A stretch of DNA of 30,063 nucleotides, from the NCBI GenBank assembly GCA_045598845.1, contig JAZRUY010000147.1, forward strand, positions 1-30,063, read 5' to 3'. The translations under genes and the position numbers were made by a program. Shown one piece after another: positions 18,919 through 26,618 of this stretch (within the stretch, counting starts at the first letter, position 1; the number at the start of each line of letters is the position of its first letter). Under the pieces are notes generated by a model. The model saw only the letters and a list, made by a program, of their open reading frames with translations. It was not told the DNA's origin and did no database searches. Source of the DNA: JAZRUY01 sp045598845. GTDB taxonomy: Bacteria; Verrucomicrobiota; Lentisphaeria; Victivallales; Victivallaceae.

Positions 18919-18939
18919 TACTTTCAATCACCGCGGTTA

Positions 18940-20136
18940 TTACTCAATGACCTCGGAAACTTTTCCTGAAGCCACAGTACGGCCGCCTTCGCGGATAGCG
19001 AAACGGAGACCCTTGTCCATCGCTACCGGAGCAATCAGCTCAACGCTGATGGTGGTGTTATCGCCGGGCATTACCATCTCCACACCCTCTTTAAGGGTAA
19101 TGGTACCGGTAACGTCAGTGGTACGGAAGTAGAACTGCGGACGATAATCGCTGAAGAACGCGGTGTGACGGCCGCCTTCCTCTTTGCTCAGCACGTAAAT
19201 TTCTCCCTTGAACTTGGTGTGCGGAGTAATGCTGCCGGGTTTGGCCAGCACCTGACCGCGCTCGACTTCCTCGCGCTTGGTGCCGCGGAGCAGACAGCCG
19301 ATATTATCACCGGCCTGACCCTGATCCAGAGTCTTGCGGAACATTTCCACACCGGTCACGGTGGTCTTGGCAGTCGGACGGATACCGACGATTTCGACTT
19401 CATCGTTGACCTTCACAATACCGCTCTCGACACGGCCGGTCACCACGGTGCCGCGGCCTTCAATGGAAAACACGTCTTCGATCGGCATCAGGAACGGTTT
19501 TTCCACATCGCGCTTGGGTTCGGGAATGTATGAATCAACCGCATCCATAAGCTCGAGGATCGGCTTGACGGCATCATTGTTGAGATCGCCTTCGCACTCC
19601 ACGGCTTTCAGCGCGGAACCCTTGACAATCGGAATCTCGTCCCCCGGGAAATCGTATTCCTTGAGCAGATCGCGGACTTCTTCCTCAACCAGCTCGAGCA
19701 ACTCAGGATCATCGAGCTGATCGACTTTGTTGAGGAACACCACGATAGCCGGCACACCGACCTGACGGGCCAGCAGCACATGTTCGCGGGTCTGGGCCAT
19801 CGGGCCGTCGGTGGCGGCAATAACCAGAATCGCACCGTCCATCTGAGCGGCACCGGTGATCATGTTCTTCACATAGTCGGCATGTCCCGGGCAGTCAACG
19901 TGCGCATAGTGGCGCTTCTCGGTCTGATATTCGACATGAGAAGTGTTGATGGTGATTCCGCGCGCCTTTTCTTCCGGCGCATTGTCGATTTCGTCATAAC
20001 GCTTGGCTTCGCCGCCGAATTTCTTGTTGAGCACCATGGTGATCGCCGCGGTAAGAGTAGTCTTGCCGTGGTCAACGTGACCGATAGTACCGATATTGAC
20101 GTGCGGCTTGGTTCTCTGGAATGTTTCCTTCGCCAT
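18940..20136 (-). CDS. tuf: Elongation factor Tu
   Basis: This is a 398-residue EF-Tu, which delivers aminoacyl-tRNA to the ribosome. It has the P-loop GHVDHGKTT (residues 19-27), RGITINTSHVEY, DCPGHADYVKNMITGAAQMD and the NKVD base-recognition motif. Domains II and III are visible as IEGRGTVVTGRVE and DVTGTITLKEGVEMVMPGDN. An ideal AGGAGG lies seven bases before the ATG. tRNA-Thr lies 53 bases upstream, so tuf is probably co-transcribed with it from the tRNA promoter. It is the only tuf in the window, and none stands between fusA and rpsJ. Confidence 0.99.
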   Translation of the reverse strand: MAKETFQRTKPHVNIGTIGHVDHGKTTLTAAITMVLNKKFGGEAKRYDEIDNAPEEKARGITINTSHVEYQTEKRHYAHVDCPGHADYVKNMITGAAQMDGAILVIAATDGPMAQTREHVLLARQVGVPAIVVFLNKVDQLDDPELLELVEEEVRDLLKEYDFPGDEIPIVKGSALKAVECEGDLNNDAVKPILELMDAVDSYIPEPKRDVEKPFLMPIEDVFSIEGRGTVVTGRVESGIVKVNDEVEIVGIRPTAKTTVTGVEMFRKTLDQGQAGDNIGCLLRGTKREEVERGQVLAKPGSITPHTKFKGEIYVLSKEEGGRHTAFFSDYRPQFYFRTTDVTGTITLKEGVEMVMPGDNTTISVELIAPVAMDKGLRFAIREGGRTVASGKVSEVIE

Positions 20137-20189
20137 TTTTTACCTCCTGATTAAAGGTTAGTGTTTACGTCCAATCATCGTTAAATATA

Positions 20190-20265
20190 TGGAGCCCACA
20201 AGCGGACTTGAACCGCTGACCTCATCCTTACCAAGGATGTGCTCTACCAGCTGAGCTATGTGGGC
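20190..20265 (-). tRNA. tRNA-Thr (anticodon GGT), CCA end encoded
   Basis: The 76-base cloverleaf has acceptor GCCCACA with TGTGGGC, D arm GCTC/GAGC, anticodon arm CATCCTTGGTAAGGATG with anticodon GGT, and T arm CAGCGGTTCAAGTCCGCTT. An encoded CCA ends it. It lies directly upstream of tuf, as in several phyla, with a well-formed promoter before it. Confidence 0.97.
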
Positions 20266-20309
20266 ACTGCCGGTAACCCTGCCGCGTTTCTTTCAACGCA
20301 AGTCCTATT

Positions 20310-20338
20310 AAAATAGCACACCGCGCCGGCTTTTGCAA
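20310..20338 (-). promoter_or_regulatory. Sigma70-type promoter for tRNA-Thr and tuf
   Basis: The minus strand has TTGCAA (20338-20333), exactly 17 bases, then TATTTT (20315-20310). The expected start of transcription is near 20303, about 38 bases before the mature tRNA-Thr. It is likely the main promoter of the tuf-rpmG-trnW-secE-nusG run. Confidence 0.65.
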
Positions 20339-20361
20339 GCGCGACAACACAAAAAAAATAC

Positions 20362-20446
20362 TGGTACTCGGGGGGGGACTTGAACCCCCAAGGATTGCTC
20401 CATATGGACCTCAACCATACGCGTCTGCCAGTTCCGCCACCCGAGC
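20362..20446 (-). tRNA. tRNA-Leu (anticodon GAG), CCA end encoded
   Basis: This is an 85-base class II tRNA with acceptor GCTCGGG/CCCGAGT (a G-U first pair), D region GGCGGAACTGGCAGACGC, and anticodon arm TATGGTTGAGGTCCATA with anticodon GAG. It has a long variable arm, T arm GGGGGTTCAAGTCCCCC and an encoded CCA. A run of eight T's begins three bases after the CCA (20358-20351) and may terminate it, using the tRNA's own GC-rich stems. Confidence 0.96.
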
Positions 20447-20500
20447 ATCTCAATCCGTTGTCCGCCGCCGGGGCTCCCGGCTTTGAACAAAGTAATGCTG

Positions 20501-20529
20501 AATATATACCCTGCGCATCCGGTTTGCAA
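20501..20529 (-). promoter_or_regulatory. Sigma70-type promoter for tRNA-Leu
   Basis: The minus strand has TTGCAA (20529-20524), 17 bases, then TATATT (20506-20501), about 55 bases before the mature tRNA. The -35 is the centre of an inverted repeat, CCGGCTTGCAAACCGG (nearly perfect), which could be an operator or a chance hairpin. Confidence 0.65.
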
Positions 20530-20567
20530 GCCGGAGCGCGAATAAAAAAGGACGAAATGTTAAAAAA

Positions 20568-21701
20568 TCAATCTTCTCCGGCAACCGTATCGGCGGAGGC
20601 GATCCTGCCGGTATCTATAACAAGATTTTTCCGTTTGAAGGACGGCACATCCAATTCCTCGCCGTTCCAGTGCACCGCGGTGCCTTTTTTCATAATGCCT
20701 TTGTCGGGGATTTCCAGCGCCAGTTCGGCCTGCACTTCCGGTATTTCCGCGGATACCGGAGCATCCTCGAATTTAACCGGAATCAGCACCAGCGTTGTCC
20801 TGCCGCCGAATCGTCCGTCAACCGATGCTCCGGCCAGCAGTTCGGTATCGGGGCTTATCACTGAACGCAACTGTTCCGTCACCGCTCTGGCATCTCCGAT
20901 GCTGAGTTCATTTCCGCCCAGCAGCACCGCCAGTACCGCATCCGCCTTGTCCAGCATCGCCGGCCCGCCGAGCAACGGAGAAGCCAGCGCCCGTTCGACC
21001 AGTGTATCCGGTTCGTCGCCGTTGCCGATTTCGCCGATTCCTATCCCGCACTGCTGCTTGCGGCGATGCAGTAATGATGCCAAATCCTCAAAATCCGGAG
21101 TGAACAGATTGCCGCGCAGCAGAACTTCGCTGACCGCCGAGGCGGCGCGGGAGAATTCGGCATCGGCCAGCCGGCAGGCATCCGCAAGCGGTGTCGTGGC
21201 ATCCAGTTCGCAAAAAAGCAGATCATTCGGCAGCACGATCACCGCATCCGCCAGCTTGAGCAATTCATCCAGCACCTGCCCGGCCGCGGCAGCCTTGCGG
21301 TAGCCTTCAATCGTAAACGGAAGCGTAACCATGAACAGATTCGGAATTTTCATCCGGTGCAATTCCGAGCACAATACCGGCAGACCGCCGTTGGAAATTC
21401 CGCCGCCGAGACCGGCTACGACCAGAGCGAATCCGCTGTTTTCCAGCAACTCCGCTATGCGCCGGCGCTCGCGGCCGACCGCCCGCTGGCCGTCGACGGC
21501 ATTGCCCCCGCAGCCGCGGCCGTGCCGCCACGGTTCACCGGCCAGAATACGGTTGCTTTCCGGAACTCCTGAAAAATCCAGTGCGCCGGCATCGGAATCT
21601 ATAGCGGCGAATTCGCACCCGTCACCGCTGTCCGTCCTCATGCCGGCGATAATCCGGCAACCGGTGCCGCCGACTCCGATCACAGTTATTTTATTCATCA
21701 T
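20568..21701 (-). CDS. ftsZ: Divergent cell-division protein FtsZ
   Basis: This 377-residue protein follows the FtsZ plan throughout. It has a GVGGTGCRII start strand (9-18) and AIDSDAGAL (33-41). LPFTIEGYRK (127-136) matches the family's KPFxxEGxxR, followed by ADAVIVLPNDLL (151-162) and PLADACRLAD. The T7 loop is TPDFEDL (201-207), keeping both acidic residues. Further on come ERALASPLL and DKADAVLAVLLGG. The C-terminal peptide LDVPSFKRK (350-358) resembles the FtsA-binding tail (LDIPxFLRxx). The tubulin signature GGGTGTG is changed to GGGISNGG (99-106), so nucleotide contact is altered. FtsZ polymerises into the division ring. ftsA ends six bases upstream. ATGs at 21701 and 21698 are both possible. 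Confidence 0.85.
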   Translation of the reverse strand: MMNKITVIGVGGTGCRIIAGMRTDSGDGCEFAAIDSDAGALDFSGVPESNRILAGEPWRHGRGCGGNAVDGQRAVGRERRRIAELLENSGFALVVAGLGGGISNGGLPVLCSELHRMKIPNLFMVTLPFTIEGYRKAAAAGQVLDELLKLADAVIVLPNDLLFCELDATTPLADACRLADAEFSRAASAVSEVLLRGNLFTPDFEDLASLLHRRKQQCGIGIGEIGNGDEPDTLVERALASPLLGGPAMLDKADAVLAVLLGGNELSIGDARAVTEQLRSVISPDTELLAGASVDGRFGGRTTLVLIPVKFEDAPVSAEIPEVQAELALEIPDKGIMKKGTAVHWNGEELDVPSFKRKNLVIDTGRIASADTVAGED

Positions 21702-21707
21702 AATTCA

Positions 21708-22943
21708 TCACCGTTTACGCAGAAATGACGACGAAACCTTACCGAGCACGGCATCGAAGAGCGCTCCGAATCCTCCGGCCGGATCGCACTGGGCCAAAAA
21801 GCATGCCGCCACTTTCAAAGTACCCCAAAGCGTAGTGTAGCGGGGAGAGCCCAGACGCTCCACCGGCGCCCCGTCCTTAAACGGCATTCCGATCCTGCAG
21901 GGCAGCCGGAAACGCTCCCGGAAAAAACTTTCAGCCGGCGGGAAAAGCGCTCCGCCGCCGGTAAGAATACCGCCGTACAAAGATTCCGGACGGCACTGTT
22001 TCGCCGCCATATCATACACGATATCCATAATTTCCGTCAGTCGTGCCGCCGCCACCGTTTCCACCGAACTGAAGGGTATGATTTTTTTCCTGCCGCCTGG
22101 AAGCGGAAAAACCAGCGGCTCACCGCCGGATGAAAAGGCGGCGGCCAGCCCGCCGCTTTCCGTGAATTGGCGCCATATATCGAAACTGTTGTCGAAAGCG
22201 ATGGAGAGATCGTTGAACACATGATTGAATCCGATTTGCAATACCCCGCTGGCGGCGATCCCGGACTGCTGTTCCACTGCGAACTCCGTGGTTCCGGCGC
22301 CGATGTCGACCAGCACGGTTCCCTTTTCGCGTTCTTCATCGGTCATAATACCCATATCATCGGCAACAGCGCTGAACACCGGTTCGATAATGTCGTCCTC
22401 GAATCCGGAATCGCGCACCAAATCCAAAAAGTTTTCCACCATGGCGGATTTTCCGATAACGCAGTGATTGCACACATCGAAACTTCCCGCATTGGTATCC
22501 AGCGGATTATGCAGCCGGCGCCCTTCCACCATATAGTAGGACGGAATAATATTCACCGGTGTCTGCCCGGGGGAAAGCGGCAGAGACCGCTTGGCATTGT
22601 CAAAAGCGTCATCGATATCATCCTGGCTTATTTTTCCGCTGCGGGAATATCCGCGGATACTGTTCATCGCGGAATAAATATCCCCGCCGGTAACCGAAAC
22701 GCCGACCTGCTGTACCTGCGTCAGCGGAATGCCGCATTGGCTTTCAACTTCGTTCAGCGCCTTGCCGAGTTGCTGAAAAGCGAGTTCCACATCCAGAATT
22801 TCCCCTTTCATCACCGCATCCCGCGATGATGCCTCGGCGGCACCCAGCACCTGCAATCCGCCGCCCTGCGTCTCCGCCGCCGCCACCGCGATTTTGGAAG
22901 TGCCGATTTCAATGGCGGCGACAATATCCCTTTTTTTCAACAT
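21708..22943 (-). CDS. ftsA: Cell-division protein FtsA (actin-like)
   Basis: This is a 411-residue FtsA, the actin-fold membrane anchor of the FtsZ ring. It has phosphate-1 motif AAIEIGTSKIAV (9-20), domain 1C with KGEILDVELAFQQLGKALNE and GVSVTGGDIY, phosphate-2 motif VLVDIGAGTTEFAV, and adenosine motif GGILTGGGALFPP. It ends in a basic amphipathic stretch (LGKVSSSFLRKR), as expected of the membrane-targeting tail. GGAG lies ten bases before the ATG. It is directly followed by the divergent ftsZ, forming an ftsAZ pair. The usual upstream ftsQ and mur/ddl genes are absent. Confidence 0.93.
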   Translation of the reverse strand: MLKKRDIVAAIEIGTSKIAVAAAETQGGGLQVLGAAEASSRDAVMKGEILDVELAFQQLGKALNEVESQCGIPLTQVQQVGVSVTGGDIYSAMNSIRGYSRSGKISQDDIDDAFDNAKRSLPLSPGQTPVNIIPSYYMVEGRRLHNPLDTNAGSFDVCNHCVIGKSAMVENFLDLVRDSGFEDDIIEPVFSAVADDMGIMTDEEREKGTVLVDIGAGTTEFAVEQQSGIAASGVLQIGFNHVFNDLSIAFDNSFDIWRQFTESGGLAAAFSSGGEPLVFPLPGGRKKIIPFSSVETVAAARLTEIMDIVYDMAAKQCRPESLYGGILTGGGALFPPAESFFRERFRLPCRIGMPFKDGAPVERLGSPRYTTLWGTLKVAACFLAQCDPAGGFGALFDAVLGKVSSSFLRKR

Positions 22944-22968
22944 CAGAATTCCGCTCCGGAAATTTTTA

Positions 22969-22987
22969 TCCGCCGGTGTTCGGCGGA
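22969..22987 (-). promoter_or_regulatory. Hairpin in the ftsA leader
   Basis: On the minus strand TCCGCCG pairs perfectly with CGGCGGA across a five-base loop, ending 25 bases before the ftsA ATG and about ten bases before its GGAG. No U-run follows. It could modulate translation initiation. Confidence 0.3.
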
Positions 22988-22997
22988 CGTAATACGC

Positions 22998-23034
22998 TTG
23001 TATCTTACAATATCGTGTTTCATCCGCATTTCAA
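22998..23034 (-). promoter_or_regulatory. Possible ftsA promoter with overlapping inverted repeat
   Basis: The minus strand has TTGAAA (23034-23029), 16 bases, TATTGT (23012-23007). A perfect inverted repeat TTGTA-AGA-TACAA (23010-22998) overlaps the -10 and could be an operator. A visual prediction. Confidence 0.35.
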
Positions 23035-23136
23035 ACCGGGACGGCCGGAAAATTCAGAATAACGGACCTGGCAGACCGCGGCCGCCGGCTACTGCCGTTC
23101 GAATGAAAGTATTTTAATGCGCCTGCGGGGAAAAGA

Positions 23137-24156
23137 TTATTTAACCCTGTCCGGAGCAATAACATCCCGGTCCCACTCCGGCGGAACCGCCATACGCAGA
23201 CTTACGGCATAACACTCATGATTCTCCAACCAGTCCGCATCCTCTTTCATCTGCTCTATTATACTTTCCGCATACGGGTCATCGGTATTCCAGCGCCAGA
23301 TTTTAAGGTTGGCACTGGTATCCGCCGGAGACGCTTCGGCAACCGCCAGCGGAATATCGACTCCGTTCACCGAAGTATAAACCACCATCTGCATATCCTT
23401 GCCGACTCCGCGCAGAAAACCGCAATCCAGCGTCATACGGTCGCCGGCGAATCCGATGATATGCCCGCCGACCGGATAGTAATTACCCAGTTTGACGGCA
23501 ATGGATGAAATCGCTTCAAGCGCCGCCTGCTGAAAAGCCTGTCTGGTATCCTTATCCCAGTATCCTCCCAGTTTGTTTCCGGTAACCGAAATCTTTTCCA
23601 CCCGTTTGACCTGCCCGCGGGATTTTTCGGCGAACATCACCTCATGCGTCCTCAAATCCTCGCAACTGGCATCGATATCGACTTCATAAATGAGCAGATT
23701 ATCCCTGACGCGCTCGTGCTTTTCCACGGAGAGTATCAAATTCAGCGTCAGCACCAGATCCAACTGCCTGCGGCTTATTTCATCCGGCATATCCGGACCG
23801 CCGCCTAACGCCTTGAAGAAAGTCACGCCGCCGTTATTAAAAGCGGAAAAAACAGAAAAACGTTTCAGTTTGACCATTTCTGTCTGCAACCGGACACTCA
23901 GACCGTAAGCCGGATTTTCCGAAACCAACTGCCTTTCACCGTCAGAATCGATTTTCACATTCTGAACCACCACCCCCATCAGCAGTTTCCGGAAATTGTC
24001 CTTGTTATAGTTCACCGGCATTTTTATTTCGCCGGACGCAAACATATCCCGGTCGCCGAAGCAGCCGCCGCGGGTCAAATCCGGGGCCGGGGAAGAACAC
24101 CCGGCGATGCCAAGAACGGCGCAACCGGCCAATAATACCAATTCAATTTTTTTCAT
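23137..24156 (-). CDS. CsgG-like outer-membrane lipoprotein of unknown role
   Basis: From the ATG at 24156 the protein is 339 residues with a lipoprotein signal: MKK, a hydrophobic core (IELVLLAGCAVLGIAG) and Cys20 in the lipobox GIAGC. The mature part follows a CsgG/TolB-N-like pattern. There is an opening beta strand (LLMGVVVQNVKI), a helix before a strand (LSVRLQTEMVKLKRFSVFSAF) and LDLVLTLNLILSVEKHE. IYEVDIDASCEDLRTHEVMFAEKSRGQ resembles CsgG's 'strands plus conversion' segment, and AFQQAALEAISSIAVKLGNY is a closing helix. A C-terminal beta-type domain (HIIGFAGDRMTLDCGFLRGVGKDMQMVVYTS) recalls FlgT-like tails. These links are by pattern, not search. No curli genes are near. An ATG four codons upstream is also possible. 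The gene follows another lipoprotein gene and precedes ftsA by 193 bases. Confidence 0.6.
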   Translation of the reverse strand: MKKIELVLLAGCAVLGIAGCSSPAPDLTRGGCFGDRDMFASGEIKMPVNYNKDNFRKLLMGVVVQNVKIDSDGERQLVSENPAYGLSVRLQTEMVKLKRFSVFSAFNNGGVTFFKALGGGPDMPDEISRRQLDLVLTLNLILSVEKHERVRDNLLIYEVDIDASCEDLRTHEVMFAEKSRGQVKRVEKISVTGNKLGGYWDKDTRQAFQQAALEAISSIAVKLGNYYPVGGHIIGFAGDRMTLDCGFLRGVGKDMQMVVYTSVNGVDIPLAVAEASPADTSANLKIWRWNTDDPYAESIIEQMKEDADWLENHECYAVSLRMAVPPEWDRDVIAPDRVK

Positions 24157-24209
24157 ATTCAGCACCATCTAAACAAGCCTGACTCACAAAATATGCTCTG
24201 TTTTCTTAT

Positions 24210-25040
24210 TCAGCCGGCATCCGGCATCATAAGCATCTTCACATCCATATCTTTAAAAAAATTCAAAAGCGCATCATCACTGACCGTAAGCGCATTATTT
24301 CCGGACTTTCCATCAACCGTATATTCAGCCATTTCTCCATCACGGCTATACTGCATAAAAAGATACAGTATCATTTCCCCCGCGGCCATTTGATATTGAA
24401 CAAACTTACGTGTAGATTCCGAATCCGCCCGGTAAAGTTCAAAATTTCCCCTGAACTGCTCTCTTGCCTCTACATGCGACAAAAGCTCCCGAAGCCGCTG
24501 CTCACGATACCTCTGAGCGGCATCCAAGGCGGATTTATTAAGCGTTTGAAGCTGATTCCACTGTTGCCGCAGTGATTGCAGTTCCGTAAGCATGCGGACA
24601 TGATCCAATGCCCATCGATTTTCGAGTGCGGCCGACACCTTAGGTAAAACCGGCTCTTCGCCTTCCGGACGGTTTTTATCCTCTTCCGCCACCCTTTTCA
24701 AAACCGCCTTCGTTGCGGAAAAAGCATCGGTATGTTCGTTTTGCATTATATTTTCCGCATCATTCTTAAGACCGATTAAATATCTGCGGTTTTCGGTAAC
24801 AATGATATATGCCTGCAGCATATCATAAGTACGGCGACAAATCTCCACCGACTTGATTCCCGCCTCATCCAGCTCAGGAATTCCGGTCGGCTCCCACTTG
24901 TCCGGCAGCGACTGTACCGTCTTCGCGTACATTTCCGCTATATCCCGATTGTTGAGTGAAATGCATCCGGAAAGAAAAAGCGACAATGCGAAAATTACCG
25001 GGAAACCCGGTTTCAGCATCTTCATAAAGACCGGAGTCAT
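24210..25040 (-). CDS. Helical lipoprotein of unknown function
   Basis: This is a 276-residue protein (from the ATG at 25040) that I do not recognise. The N-terminus is a lipoprotein signal ending in the lipobox LSGC (Cys26; FPVIFALSLFLSGC). The rest looks almost entirely helical and charged. ALENRWALDHVRMLTELQSLRQQWNQLQTLNKSALDAAQRYREQRLRELLSHVEAREQF spans roughly 137-195 and is probably a coiled coil or long helical hairpin. The C-terminal region has a hydrophobic patch, MILYLFMQY. ATGs at 25025 and 25019 are alternatives, and none has a clear ribosome binding site; the first lies six bases after the upstream stop. The CsgG-like lipoprotein gene follows 53 bases downstream, so the two may be partners in the envelope. 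Confidence 0.75.
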   Translation of the reverse strand: MTPVFMKMLKPGFPVIFALSLFLSGCISLNNRDIAEMYAKTVQSLPDKWEPTGIPELDEAGIKSVEICRRTYDMLQAYIIVTENRRYLIGLKNDAENIMQNEHTDAFSATKAVLKRVAEEDKNRPEGEEPVLPKVSAALENRWALDHVRMLTELQSLRQQWNQLQTLNKSALDAAQRYREQRLRELLSHVEAREQFRGNFELYRADSESTRKFVQYQMAAGEMILYLFMQYSRDGEMAEYTVDGKSGNNALTVSDDALLNFFKDMDVKMLMMPDAG

Positions 25041-25046
25041 ACTTTT

Positions 25047-26600
25047 CTAGTGTCTGACACCATACAGGTCAGGCGCGATAAAGGCGGCATTGACGGTTTC
25101 CAGCGCCGGAGTACGGCGGATAAGTCTGCACCACCATTCCGGCACCGCCCGGCGGCACCGCAAAGTCAGCAGCGCGTCAGCGCGGTCGACATAACCGCGC
25201 ATCAACGGGGGGATACGCCCGTCGGACCAGATCAGGACGGCACCGTGTTTCTCAATATCGCCTGGATTTATCCACGGGCTCTGTCTGACATCGGCATCGA
25301 AAAACGCCCGGGGATGATCCGGGGAATAGAAGGTCATATTACAAGACTCCTTGCGTCCGCCGATAACATACGGCACCGCAATACCGTATGCCTTGCGCCA
25401 GGTCGCGGTCAGTTCGGCGGCCGTCTGCCGTCCGGGATAGGAACAGTAACCGGCATGCCGGCGCAGATATGAACGCTTGACCAGATACTCGTAACCGCAC
25501 CAGAAAGAAATTATCACCCCGAAAACCGTCAGAACGGCAAGAAACAGCCGGAACCGGAATCCGCCCGGAGCCGGGCGGTAAAGCGCCACCAGCGCTAAAC
25601 CGCAGAAAACATAGTAAGGAGCCGTCCAGGATTTATATACATAACCGCCCGTAACCGCCGCGAACAACATGGTAAGCAGCAGCGGACCGGCGGCGACCGC
25701 GGCAAGGAATCTCCGGCTGAATTTATCCGCCGCGGCAACTTGACGGCGGCGGAACAGCAGCAACGGCAACGCGGCGCCGAAGAAACGGATTCCGAAATCC
25801 AGCAGCACTGCAAGCGGAGAGAGCAGATGCTCTGTCCAGCCCGAACCGCCGTTATCAAGCCGGGCTCTCCCTGCGGCATACCGGAAAGCGATGAAATCGT
25901 GTTGATACAGCCAGACAACATTGGGAATGACCAGCAGCATGAACACAGCCAAAGCCAGATACAAGCAGGGATTTTTCCATGATTTGCGTCCTTCGGCGGT
26001 AAAAATAAGCAAAGCGCCAAGCGGCAGAAACAACACCGCGGCAAGATATTTGGTCATCAATGCCAGGCCGGCGCAAAAACCGAGGGCCAGCCAGTTGCGG
26101 ATGCTCCCGGTGCGGACTGCTTGATAAAAATTCAGCGCGCACAAAGCGTAGAGCGGCACGGAAATCATATCATCGTTGAATTCGCAGCCGGATTGGGAGA
26201 AGAACGGCACAAACAGACAGAGCACCGCGGACATGAAAGCGGAAAAGCCGTCCCGAAAAATCTTTTCCGCCAGACGATATACCGACACAAGAGCGATAAA
26301 TACGCACAACTGACAAAGCAGATAGAAAATCTCCTCCACCGGACACAGACGGTAAACCCAGTAGGAAAGCCAGGCGCCGAAATAGGGATTCTTATCGTAT
26401 CCGAAAGAGAAATTCTGCCCCCATGCGTAATTTTCCACCACATCCACCGGGGCGTTGCCGATGCAGAGTGCCGGCCAGACCGACCACACCAGCAGCCACC
26501 CCAGCAGTATCAGCAGAAAGACGCGGAACAGGCGGTTGTCATCCGGAACCGCGCCGCCGCGGTCGAGAAAACGCTGAACAGCTGAAAAAAACGGTTTCAC
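25047..26600 (-). CDS. Membrane glycosyltransferase of the ArnT/PMT (GT39-like) type
   Basis: This is a 517-residue integral membrane protein with about ten hydrophobic helices up to residue ~390, then a soluble C-terminal domain. The first periplasmic loop, VDVVENYAWGQNFSFGYDKNPYFGAWLSYW (52-81), matches the family pattern DExxYxxWGxxLxxGYxxxPPLxxW and supplies the expected catalytic Asp53 and lipid-contacting residues. Later NDDMISVPLYALCALNFYQ and GFCAGLALMTKYLAAVLFLP are typical family segments. Such enzymes move a sugar from a polyprenyl-phosphate carrier to lipid A, protein or another acceptor outside the cytoplasmic membrane. The acceptor here is unknown. It starts with GTG (GGAG eight bases upstream), 18 bases after the hexosaminidase, and ends six bases before the helical lipoprotein gene. 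Confidence 0.85.
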   Translation of the reverse strand: MKPFFSAVQRFLDRGGAVPDDNRLFRVFLLILLGWLLVWSVWPALCIGNAPVDVVENYAWGQNFSFGYDKNPYFGAWLSYWVYRLCPVEEIFYLLCQLCVFIALVSVYRLAEKIFRDGFSAFMSAVLCLFVPFFSQSGCEFNDDMISVPLYALCALNFYQAVRTGSIRNWLALGFCAGLALMTKYLAAVLFLPLGALLIFTAEGRKSWKNPCLYLALAVFMLLVIPNVVWLYQHDFIAFRYAAGRARLDNGGSGWTEHLLSPLAVLLDFGIRFFGAALPLLLFRRRQVAAADKFSRRFLAAVAAGPLLLTMLFAAVTGGYVYKSWTAPYYVFCGLALVALYRPAPGGFRFRLFLAVLTVFGVIISFWCGYEYLVKRSYLRRHAGYCSYPGRQTAAELTATWRKAYGIAVPYVIGGRKESCNMTFYSPDHPRAFFDADVRQSPWINPGDIEKHGAVLIWSDGRIPPLMRGYVDRADALLTLRCRRAVPEWWCRLIRRTPALETVNAAFIAPDLYGVRH

Positions 26601-26618
26601 CGCACCATCTCCGCCGGA

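Noticed and set aside
20370..20377. Run of eight G on the plus strand
   Set aside because: Explained by the T stem (five) plus acceptor stem (three) of tRNA-Leu; not a quadruplex or sequencing artefact signal.
20570..20610. Possible terminator overlapping the ftsZ stop (CTCCG...CGGAG then T6)
   Set aside because: The stem is only five pairs with a large loop and the T-run is seven bases away; too weak to list as a feature.
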